The notes under the pieces were generated by a model, which saw only the letters and a list, made by a program, of their open reading frames with translations, was not told where the DNA came from and made no database searches. Shown piece by piece: positions 1 to 5,850 of a stretch of DNA of 9,808 nucleotides. The translations under genes and the position numbers were made by a program. Origin of the DNA: Pseudomonadota bacterium (lineage in GTDB: Bacteria; Pseudomonadota; Alphaproteobacteria; Sphingomonadales; Sphingomonadaceae); assembly GCA_023432995.1 (NCBI GenBank), contig JAEZES010000280.1, forward strand, positions 1 to 9,808, in the 5' to 3' direction. The stretch's first letter is position 1; the number at the start of each line of letters is the position of its first letter.

Positions 1-497
1 ACGCTACCCGTGCCCAGGTCGCGCAGCGGCTGCGGCTGAAACCCGGTGTCCGCCTGGTGCTCGACCTGCGCAGGGAAGCGCTGCAGGTGCTGGCGATCCG
101 GCGGCGGCTGGTCTCGCTCCGGCTGCACCGCTCGGCCCGTGCGCCGGAGCCGACCCGCGAGTACGACCTCGCCAACGGCGCGCTGCTGCGCCAGGCGGCC
201 GGCGACATTCGCACCAGCCGCCGCGAGGTCATGCTGGCGCTGCTCGGCCGCATGGGCCGGGCCGAAGCCGCGCCGGTGATGGCCGCGATGGCTCGCGAGC
301 CGGGCGATCCGTCCTTGCGCTGGCAGGCGCTGCGCGAATGCCTCGCGCTCGACGTCGCGGCGGGCTTCCCGGCGCTGTGCGACCTCGCGGTCGCCGCCGG
401 CGATCCGCTCGCCGCGCCCGCCGCAGCCTTGCGAAGCCACCTGCTCGAAGCGCATCCCGCGCTGGCCGGCCTGGTCGCCGAGCCATGCCCCGCGTGA
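1..497 (+). CDS. Hypothetical protein, C-terminal part only (partial at left edge)
   Basis: The reading frame is open from base 3 to a TGA at 495-497, and its start lies outside the window, so about 164 C-terminal residues are seen. I do not recognise a named family. The first 60 or so residues look beta-stranded, with an L-K-P-G turn followed by alternating hydrophobic and basic residues, as at the end of a cupin-like barrel. From about residue 75 the chain is leucine/alanine-rich and helical, suggesting helix-pair (HEAT- or TPR-like) packing. The order of segments matches the last two thirds of the next gene, including a shared R-L-x-P-G turn, an E-V-x-L-x-L helix start and an R-x-x-A-L helix. 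The two genes overlap by 13 bp, which suggests cotranscription. The GTG codons at 46 and 57 are not credible starts because the frame continues upstream. That it is coding is fairly sure; its function is unknown. Confidence 0.7.
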   Translation, partial: ATRAQVAQRLRLKPGVRLVLDLRREALQVLAIRRRLVSLRLHRSARAPEPTREYDLANGALLRQAAGDIRTSRREVMLALLGRMGRAEAAPVMAAMAREPGDPSLRWQALRECLALDVAAGFPALCDLAVAAGDPLAAPAAALRSHLLEAHPALAGLVAEPCPA

Positions 498-1405
498 TCG
501 GTCCCGAGCTGTGCGCGGCCGGGAGCGCCGCCTGCAGCCTCGACGAATGTATCGCCGCGCTGGCCGGGCGAGGCTTCGATCCCAGCGAGGAGGAGAGCCT
601 GCTCAACGCCGCCGGCTGGCTGCGCCGGCTCGGCCGCAATCGCGATTTCCTCGCCGAGCTGCTGCTGGCCGAACTGGCCGAGCGTCATCGCGACGAGGTT
701 CGGCCGGCCGCCTACGGGCCGCAGGTCATCATGCTGTCCCCGCTCGGCGGCGAATTCTTCCTGCGCGCCAACGCCTGGCCGTCGGCCGACGAGCACATGC
801 TGCGCGCCAGCGGCGCGGGCCCGTTCGTCTACGGCCTGCCGCACGACCACAATTTCGATTTCCTGACCTTGGGCTACTTCGGTCCCGGATATGCCTCGGA
901 CCACTGGGAGTACCGCCACGAGGCGGTCGTCGGGGCGATCGGCGAGCCGGCGGGGCTGCGGTTCGTCGGCCGCGACCGGCTCGAGCCCGGCCGCCTCGTG
1001 CACTATCGCGCGCAGCGCGACATCCATTCGCAGCTGGCGCCCGAGGCGCTGTCGGTCTCGCTCAACGTGATGCACGCCGGCGGGGCGCAGGGCTGGCTCG
1101 ACCAGTATCGCTTCGACGTCGCGCAAGGCACGATCGCCGACGTGCTCAGCGCCGGCGCGAGCGAGGTCTTCCTGCGCCTCGCCGTCGGGCTCGGCGGCGA
1201 GGAAGCGCTCGACCTGGCCGACCGCTTCGCGCGCGGCCACCCGAGCGACCGCATGCGCCTGACCGCGCTCGAGGCGCAGGCGGGGGTGCTCGACCTGGCC
1301 GAACGCGACGAGCTCTGGCGGCGGGCGGAAGCATCGGGGTGCCGGCTGGTCGCGCGCGAGGCGACGCGCCGCCGGGCGGCGCTGGCTCAGCCGGTCGCGA
1401 AATAG
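485..1405 (+). CDS. Cupin-like protein of unknown function
   Basis: 306 residues from the ATG at 485, which overlaps the end of the preceding gene by 13 bp. The frame is open further upstream to 338, but that stretch lies wholly inside the preceding gene, so ATG 485 is preferred. Residues 1-75 are helical. Residues 80-195 look like a beta barrel: L-P-H-D-H-N (H120, H122) resembles the first cupin motif, and E-P-G at 167-169 followed by H173 resembles the second, with H181 and E142 as further possible metal ligands. Residues 215-300 are helical and leucine/alanine-rich. There is no signal peptide or membrane segment, so it is probably cytosolic. By family knowledge cupins with this pattern bind a divalent metal and may be dioxygenases, isomerases or sensors; nothing here tells which. 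The last 19 bp overlap, tail to tail, a minus-strand gene. The cupin call is by eye. Confidence 0.75.
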   Translation: MPRVIGPELCAAGSAACSLDECIAALAGRGFDPSEEESLLNAAGWLRRLGRNRDFLAELLLAELAERHRDEVRPAAYGPQVIMLSPLGGEFFLRANAWPSADEHMLRASGAGPFVYGLPHDHNFDFLTLGYFGPGYASDHWEYRHEAVVGAIGEPAGLRFVGRDRLEPGRLVHYRAQRDIHSQLAPEALSVSLNVMHAGGAQGWLDQYRFDVAQGTIADVLSAGASEVFLRLAVGLGGEEALDLADRFARGHPSDRMRLTALEAQAGVLDLAERDELWRRAEASGCRLVAREATRRRAALAQPVAK

Positions 1406-1557
1406 GCGCCGGCGACGAGCAGGCCGACCATCACCGCCGCGAGGAGCCAGTACCCCACGCGCCGTCCGCGGTCACGCCTCGGCGGGTCGGTCAGCGCTGC
1501 CTCGCCGATGGCCTCGACAGCCGTTCCAATGACCTCGCCGATCCCGTCGAACGGCAT
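1387..1557 (-). CDS. Small single-pass membrane protein coupled to ruvX
   Basis: 56 residues. Residues 1-22 form a possible amphipathic helix (G-I-G-E-V-I-G repeated in style), 24-34 are a polar, strongly basic stretch (P-P-R-R-D-R-G-R-R), and 36-54 form one hydrophobic segment that ends at the stop, giving a tail-anchored layout. The basic block before the segment predicts a cytoplasmic N-terminus. The ATG shares one base with the ruvX stop (TGATG), and a strong ribosome site GGGAGGA lies 8 nt upstream, both good signs of a real gene. It is the last gene of the minus-strand run, and its final 19 bp overlap the end of the plus-strand cupin gene. I do not recognise a family, and no function can be inferred beyond a membrane location. 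Expression seems likely from the ribosome site; conservation is untested. Confidence 0.66.
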   Translation of the reverse strand: MPFDGIGEVIGTAVEAIGEAALTDPPRRDRGRRVGYWLLAAVMVGLLVAGAYFATG

Positions 1558-2051
1558 CAGACAATTCCTCCCGCCAGCGCGTCGATCGCCGCCTGCAGGA
1601 TGACGGCCGCGGCGTGGCTGTCGATCTTCTCCGCCCGCTTCGCCCGGCTCATGTCCTGGTCGATCATCGCCCGCTCGGCGCTCGCGGTCGACCAGCGCTC
1701 GTCCCACAGCAGCACCGGCAGGCCGAGCCCCCCCGGTTCCTGCGCGAGGTTGCGCGCATAGGCCCGGCTGGCCTGCGCGCGGGGCCCGCTGCTGCCATCC
1801 ATATTGAGCGGAAGGCCGATGACCACGCCGCGCACGCCGCGTTCCTCGACCAGCGCGCGCAGCGCCTGCAGGTCGCGGGCGAACTTGCCGCGCGCCAGCG
1901 TCTTGCCGGCCGAGGCGAAGCGCCAGCCGGCGTCGCAGAACGCGGTGCCGATGGTCTGCGTGCCGAGATCGAGCCCGAGCAGCGCGCCGCCCTCGGGCAG
2001 CGCGGCGCGAAACTCCGCCGCCTGTTCGGTGATCAGCGCGCCGCCAGCCAC
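1557..2051 (-). CDS. ruvX: RuvX/YqgF family putative pre-16S rRNA nuclease
   Basis: 164 residues with an RNase H/RuvC-like fold. Family motifs are all visible: G-L-D-L-G-T at 26-31 with D28, V-I-G-L-P-L-N-M-D-G-S at 77-87, W-D-E-R-W-S-T at 116-122 with E118, and K-I-D-S-H-A-A-A at 142-149 with D144. D28, E118 and D144 form the expected metal-binding acidic triad, so the enzyme looks intact. By family knowledge YqgF matures the 5' end of 16S rRNA in Escherichia coli, and a role in recombination has also been proposed. The GTG start at 2051 is preferred because GGAGAG lies 7 nt upstream; it overlaps the preceding DUF3089 gene by 19 bp. A CTG at 2036, overlapping that gene's TGA as CTGA, is an alternative that would begin the protein at L-I-T-E. 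The next gene starts on its stop codon. Confidence 0.93.
   Translation of the reverse strand: MAGGALITEQAAEFRAALPEGGALLGLDLGTQTIGTAFCDAGWRFASAGKTLARGKFARDLQALRALVEERGVRGVVIGLPLNMDGSSGPRAQASRAYARNLAQEPGGLGLPVLLWDERWSTASAERAMIDQDMSRAKRAEKIDSHAAAVILQAAIDALAGGIV
1566..1572 (-). promoter_or_regulatory. Strong ribosome binding site for the 56-residue gene
   Basis: On the minus strand the sequence GGGAGGA lies 8 nt before the ATG at 1557, close to the ideal anti-SD complement. It sits inside the last codons of ruvX. It is one of the best SD matches in the minus-strand run and is the main reason to believe the short gene. Confidence 0.65.
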
Positions 2052-3142
2052 GCACCCACTCTCCGGCCGAAATCGTCCCGCAGGTTGGCCCAGAACAGCG
2101 GGATGTCGTAGACGTGATAGTTGTTCCCCGGCAGCACGTAAGGGCCCATCGCGGGCGGATCGCCGATCAGCAGCAGGCCGCGCGCGTTGCAGCGTGCGGG
2201 GACCGCCTGCGGAATCAGTTCGCCGGTTGACAGGTCCGCCGACGGCTTGAGCGAGCCGAGGTTCGCCGAGACCGTCGCCCGGCCCTGCAGCGTCCCGGTG
2301 AGCGGATTGACGCACAGGATCCGGCTGTCGCCGCGCGGCTGGCCGTCGAACCCGGCCGAGGGCCGGTAATGCTCGAACCATTCGCCGGGCTCGGCCGGCT
2401 CGGCGAAGCTCGACCAGCCGACCACGCACCCCGCCTGCTCGGCGGTTTCGCAGGCAGGCAGGGCCAGCGCCGGCAAATCGTGAGCGACCGAGATCGGCCA
2501 GCCGATCGCGTAGACCATCGCCAGGCGCTCGCGCAGCTCCGGCCCGCGCTCGCGCAGCAGCCGCAGCAGGTGCACGGTGCCCTGGCTGTGCCCGGCCAGC
2601 ACGATCGGCGTGTCGTCGCCGATCGTGCGGAGGAAGTGGTCGAACGCCTGCTCGACGTCGCCGTAGGCGAGCGCGATCGCCTGCTCGGCCTCGGGCTTGT
2701 CGGTCAGGAAGGCGCCGAAGGTCGCCTGCCGGTAGCGCGGCGCCCAGATCGCCTGCGCCGCGGCGAACGGACTGGCCATGCCGCGGATAAAGATTCGCGC
2801 GCGGGTCTGCGACTGGCCGTCGTCGAGCGGGGCGTTCCACCCGGTCCGCTCGACGTAGCTGGTCGGATGGACGAAGAACACCGCCACCGGCAGCGGGCTG
2901 CCCGGGGCCGTCCCCGGCGGCCGCCAGCGCGACGGATCACGCTGCGGATCGAGCCCCGGGCGCGCCAGCCACATCGCGGGGTCGGCGTAAGCGCCTTCCT
3001 GCAGCGCCGGCTGCCGCTCGAACTCGCGCGAGGGCACGAAGGCGATCTCGGCCAGCGAGTCGCCGGCCACCCTGAGCGCGAACAGCGCCGCCAGGAACAG
3101 CACCGTCAGCGCCGCGATCAGGTAGAGAAACTTGCGCGCCAT
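2033..3142 (-). CDS. DUF3089 family alpha/beta-hydrolase, membrane-anchored
   Basis: 369 residues. A hydrophobic segment at about 5-26 after M-A-R-K is either a signal anchor or an uncleaved signal peptide, so the rest is probably periplasmic. The hydrolase core starts near residue 85 with V-A-V-F-F-V-H-P-T-S-Y, an alpha/beta-hydrolase strand with a possible oxyanion-hole region. W-A-P-R-Y-R-Q-A at 133-140 is typical of DUF3089. The nucleophile elbow is G-H-S-Q-G at 184-188 with S186, and the likely catalytic His is H343 in N-N-Y-H-V-Y-D. The acid was not assigned. Four cysteines (231, 239, 277, 318) could pair in the periplasm. The substrate is unknown: lipase, esterase and peptidase activities are all possible in this fold. 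The ATG lies 6 nt after the stop of the transporter gene, with no clear ribosome site, suggesting coupling to it. Confidence 0.88.
   Translation of the reverse strand: MARKFLYLIAALTVLFLAALFALRVAGDSLAEIAFVPSREFERQPALQEGAYADPAMWLARPGLDPQRDPSRWRPPGTAPGSPLPVAVFFVHPTSYVERTGWNAPLDDGQSQTRARIFIRGMASPFAAAQAIWAPRYRQATFGAFLTDKPEAEQAIALAYGDVEQAFDHFLRTIGDDTPIVLAGHSQGTVHLLRLLRERGPELRERLAMVYAIGWPISVAHDLPALALPACETAEQAGCVVGWSSFAEPAEPGEWFEHYRPSAGFDGQPRGDSRILCVNPLTGTLQGRATVSANLGSLKPSADLSTGELIPQAVPARCNARGLLLIGDPPAMGPYVLPGNNYHVYDIPLFWANLRDDFGRRVGAWLAAR
2059..2064 (-). promoter_or_regulatory. Ribosome binding site deciding the ruvX start
   Basis: GGAGAG on the minus strand, 7 nt before the GTG at 2051 and 22 nt before the competing CTG at 2036. 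The spacing fits only the GTG. It lies within the coding region of the upstream hydrolase gene. Confidence 0.55.
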
Positions 3143-3148
3143 CGGCCG

Positions 3149-4249
3149 TCAGGCGGCGTGGTAACGCTGCTCGTCGCGCTCGCTTTCCTCGGCCCGCCGT
3201 TCGAGCGCGACCTTGATCATCGCCAGCAGCGGGTCGGCCAGGAACAGCCCGAGCACGCCGAACAGCAGGCCCATGATCAGCTGCGCGGCGAGCACCAGCG
3301 CCGGCGCCAGGTCGACGGTTTTCTTGGCGATCAGGGGGATCACCACGTAGCCGTCAAAGGTCTGCACGAGGAAGTAGACGAGGATCGTGTACATCCCCAT
3401 TTCCGGCCCGCCGGAAAATCCGACCAGCACCATCAGGCTCCCGGCGATCAGCGCACCGAGGTTCGGCACGAACGCCAGCAGCCCGGTGAGGATGCCGAGC
3501 AGCGCGGCCATCGGCACGCCGTAGACCGACAGCATGAACCAGGTGAACACGCCCTCGAACACCATCCCGACGAGCCGCCCGGCCATCAGCCGGCGCATCG
3601 TGTAGCCCATGCGCGAGGCGGTCTCGTAGAAGTCGTCGCGCTGCTCGGGCGACAGCATCCACGCGACGCCCCGTTCGTAGAGCCGCGGCTCGAGCGCGAT
3701 GTAGATGCCGATGATCAGGACCAGGAACAGCGTGCTGAACGCCCCGAACACGCCGCCGATCGCCCGGGTGACCATGCCGACGCCGCTGAGCAGCTGGCCG
3801 GCGAGGCCCTGGACGTCGCCCGGGTCGATGGCGAAGCCCTGCCCGTCGAGCCACTCGACCAGCCGCTCGGCCTGCAGCGCGACGATCGCCGGCAATTGCG
3901 CGGCCTCGCGCGAGATTTGCGTCCCCGCGAACTGTCCGAGCCAGATGAAGAACAGCGTCATCAGCAGCAGCACGATGGCGAGCCGCCAGGTTCGCCCGAT
4001 CTTGAGCGCGCGGCCGAGCAGGCGCGCCCCGCCGTCGAGCATCGAGGCGAACACCATCGCCCCGAAGATCACCAGCAGCGCCTGCGAGATGTAGACCGCG
4101 AGGATCGCCAGCCCGACGACCAGCACCCACACCATCGCCCGCTTGGCCTCGAAGCGCAGCGCCGGGTTGGCGATCGCCGTCGGGCTCGCGCGGTTGTCGC
4201 TCGGTTCGTCGTGAACCTCGGCCGGAGGTTCGCTGTCAGTCTTGGCCAT
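3149..4249 (-). CDS. AI-2E family (PerM/TqsA-like) transporter
   Basis: 366 residues, inner membrane. A polar, acidic N-terminal tail of about 35 residues is followed by hydrophobic segments near 38-72 (two), 89-107, 168-186, 226-243, 247-280 (two), 285-303 and 315-346, giving roughly eight passes. Between 108 and 165 lies a soluble helical stretch, as usual in the family. F-V-P-N-L-G at 260-265 and the late D-G-Y-V-V-I-P-L-I-A-K-K (299-310) followed by L-A-P-A-L-V-L and a G-x-L-G-L-F-L-A-D-P ending are characteristic. The family includes TqsA, linked to autoinducer-2 export, and relatives acting as sodium/proton antiporters, so the substrate cannot be told from sequence. The start overlaps the end of lepB by 14 bp. 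A GGGAG lies 13 nt before the ATG, rather far. Confidence 0.92.
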   Translation of the reverse strand: MAKTDSEPPAEVHDEPSDNRASPTAIANPALRFEAKRAMVWVLVVGLAILAVYISQALLVIFGAMVFASMLDGGARLLGRALKIGRTWRLAIVLLLMTLFFIWLGQFAGTQISREAAQLPAIVALQAERLVEWLDGQGFAIDPGDVQGLAGQLLSGVGMVTRAIGGVFGAFSTLFLVLIIGIYIALEPRLYERGVAWMLSPEQRDDFYETASRMGYTMRRLMAGRLVGMVFEGVFTWFMLSVYGVPMAALLGILTGLLAFVPNLGALIAGSLMVLVGFSGGPEMGMYTILVYFLVQTFDGYVVIPLIAKKTVDLAPALVLAAQLIMGLLFGVLGLFLADPLLAMIKVALERRAEESERDEQRYHAA

Positions 4250-5150
4250 TCGGCTGCCCGCGCTCCCTGATCTCCGGCCGCAGACTGAGCCAGGCGCGCT
4301 CGCCGCGCAATGCCCCGAGCCAGGTCAGCGGATTCCACGAGGCGCTTCCGTCGAGCGAGAAGGTGGTGAATTCGGCGCGCCCGCCGATGCTGGAGATCGG
4401 CACCGGGCCGCCGAGCCCGTTGCCGAACGGGGCGGCCTCGGCGCGGCTGTCGGCCGAGTGGTCGCGGTTGTCGCCCATCAGGAACACGTGGCCTTCGGGC
4501 ACGATCCGCTCCTCGAAGTTGTCGAGGCTCTGCTGCCGGTGGTCGATGATCAGGTAGCTGGCCCCGTTGGGCAGCGTCTCGCGCAGCGTCGGCGGCTCGT
4601 AGACTTCGCGCCCGTCGGCCAGCCGGACGCGGTAGGGTTCGAACACGTCGAGGCAGGATTCGCCTTCGCAGTAGGGGTCGACCGGAATGCGCACCGGCGG
4701 CTCGACTTCCTGCGGCACCGGCTTGCCGTTGAGGATGATCTGGCCGTTGACCATGGCGATGCGGTCGCCCGGCCGGGCGACGACGCGCTTGATGTAATCT
4801 TCGGCCCGGTCGGGCGGCACCGCGATCACGATGTCGCCGTATTCGGGCGTGTCGGGGGCGATCCGGCCCTCCATCCGCGGCAGCAGGTGGAACGACGCCG
4901 AAACCCAGCTCCACCCGTACGGATACTTGCTCACCACCAGCCGGTCGCCGACCAGCAGGTTGGGCACCATCGAGGCGCTCGGGATGTAGAAGGGCTTGGC
5001 CACCAGCGAATGGAACGCGTGCACGCCGAGCAGCATCAGCGCCAGCCCGCGTATCTCGGCCAGCCAATTGACCTTGGCCTTGACGGGTTCGGCCGGCGGG
5101 GCCTGTTCGGGCTCTTCGTTCACGGGATTGGTGCCGGGGATGCTGCTCAT
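4236..5150 (-). CDS. lepB: Signal peptidase I
   Basis: 304 residues. It cleaves signal peptides from proteins exported by Sec or Tat, on the outer face of the inner membrane. One hydrophobic segment at about 33-50 follows a proline/glutamate-rich cytoplasmic tail. The catalytic serine is S60 in I-P-S-A-S-M, and the general-base lysine is K121 in Y-I-K-R-V-V-A-R-P-G-D; these form the family's Ser-Lys dyad. G-D-N-R-D-H-S-A-D-S-R at 227-237 is the conserved late box. An insertion at about 150-200 carries two close cysteines (C161, C166), perhaps a disulfide in the periplasm. Asparagine replaces the usual threonine after M-V-P, a mild change. The ATG overlaps the acpS stop as ATGA, which fixes the start. 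The next gene is a transporter rather than rnc, which follows lepB in many bacteria. Confidence 0.97.
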   Translation of the reverse strand: MSSIPGTNPVNEEPEQAPPAEPVKAKVNWLAEIRGLALMLLGVHAFHSLVAKPFYIPSASMVPNLLVGDRLVVSKYPYGWSWVSASFHLLPRMEGRIAPDTPEYGDIVIAVPPDRAEDYIKRVVARPGDRIAMVNGQIILNGKPVPQEVEPPVRIPVDPYCEGESCLDVFEPYRVRLADGREVYEPPTLRETLPNGASYLIIDHRQQSLDNFEERIVPEGHVFLMGDNRDHSADSRAEAAPFGNGLGGPVPISSIGGRAEFTTFSLDGSASWNPLTWLGALRGERAWLSLRPEIRERGQPNGQD

Positions 5151-5548
5151 TGGGGACGGGCTTCGATCACGACGAACGCCTGCGCCCACGGATGATCGTC
5201 GGTCAGGGTCAGGTGGATGTGCGCCACATGGCCCGCCGGGGTCAGTTCCGCAAGCCGCTTGGCCGCGCCGTTCTCGAGCCTGAGCGTCGGCGCGCCCGAG
5301 GGCAGGTTCACCACCCCGATGTCCTTCATGTACACGCCCTGGAAGAATCCCGTGCCGACGGCCTTCGAGAACGCCTCCTTGGCGGCGAAGCGCTTGGCGA
5401 AAGTGCCGGCGCGAGTGTGCGGCCGGCGTGCCGCCTTGGCGCGCTCGATCTCGGTGAAGCAGCGCTGCTCGAACCGCTCGCCGTGGCGGTCGAGCGCGGC
5501 CTGGATACGCTCGATGCTGCACAAGTCGGAGCCCATGCCGATGATCAC
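5147..5548 (-). CDS. acpS: Holo-[acyl-carrier-protein] synthase
   Basis: 133 residues, the normal length for AcpS. It moves the 4'-phosphopantetheine group from coenzyme A to a serine of acyl carrier protein, making it active for fatty acid synthesis; it is a cytosolic trimer in known cases. I-I-G-M-G-S-D-L at 2-9 holds the magnesium ligand D8, and F-A-K-R-F-A-A-K-E-A at 50-59 holds the second ligand E58 and the coenzyme A-binding basic residues. The GTG start at 5548 overlaps the preceding gene's stop as GTGA; the ATG four codons later would remove strand one and is less likely. The stop overlaps the lepB ATG as ATGA, so translation of all three is probably coupled. Nothing looks broken. Confidence 0.97.
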   Translation of the reverse strand: MIIGMGSDLCSIERIQAALDRHGERFEQRCFTEIERAKAARRPHTRAGTFAKRFAAKEAFSKAVGTGFFQGVYMKDIGVVNLPSGAPTLRLENGAAKRLAELTPAGHVAHIHLTLTDDHPWAQAFVVIEARPQ

Positions 5549-5850
5549 AGGCTCACCACGTATAGGAAAACAATCGTGGGGACGGTCGAGCCCAGCAAAC
5601 AGAGCGTCCCGACAAGGGTTTGTCCTGCATCGCGGCGCTTCAGCGCGGCAAAGAACAGCCAAATTTGTACGGCCGCCAGGCTGAACAGGGCGACGAGGGA
5701 CGCCACAGCCTGCCAGCGACCGTCCAACGCCCCCGCGACAAGCCAAAGCAGAGCTGTCGATGCAATGATTGCGGAAACGATTGCCGCGCACACCGCCGTC
5801 AGCCGCCCGAGGCCGTACATCAGTGAGGCAATGCGGTTTTCACCCGTCAC
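5545..5850 (-). CDS. Small three-helix membrane protein of unknown function
   Basis: 101 residues starting with GTG at 5850, which overlaps the pdxJ stop as GTGA; its own stop overlaps the acpS start in the same way. Three hydrophobic segments are clear: about 18-41, 47-70 and 77-100, joined by short loops, one holding K-R-R-D (71-74). By the positive-inside rule that loop is cytoplasmic, placing the N-terminus outside. No charged catalytic residues or known motif were seen, and I do not recognise a family. By hand count GC is about 62 percent, against about 68-72 percent in the two adjacent pdxJ lines counted, so it may be a more recent arrival or simply under looser selection. The exact fit between two essential-type genes suggests it is expressed with them. 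Confidence 0.8.
   Translation of the reverse strand: MTGENRIASLMYGLGRLTAVCAAIVSAIIASTALLWLVAGALDGRWQAVASLVALFSLAAVQIWLFFAALKRRDAGQTLVGTLCLLGSTVPTIVFLYVVSL

Noticed and set aside
338..484. Longer N-terminus for the cupin-like gene
   Set aside because: The extra codons lie fully inside the preceding gene and give an Arg/Ala/Gly-rich low-complexity sequence; ATG 485 gives the common short overlap.
511..1761. 416-codon plus-strand frame across the cupin gene and its neighbour
   Set aside because: It is an Arg/Ala-rich shadow in another frame, and it crosses the ends of two real genes.
2369..4270. Very long plus-strand open frame (633 codons) opposite the DUF3089 and transporter genes
   Set aside because: It is antisense to two well-supported genes; its translation is rich in Arg, His, Gln, Asp and Glu with no fold motifs, the usual shadow of hydrophobic genes in high-GC DNA.
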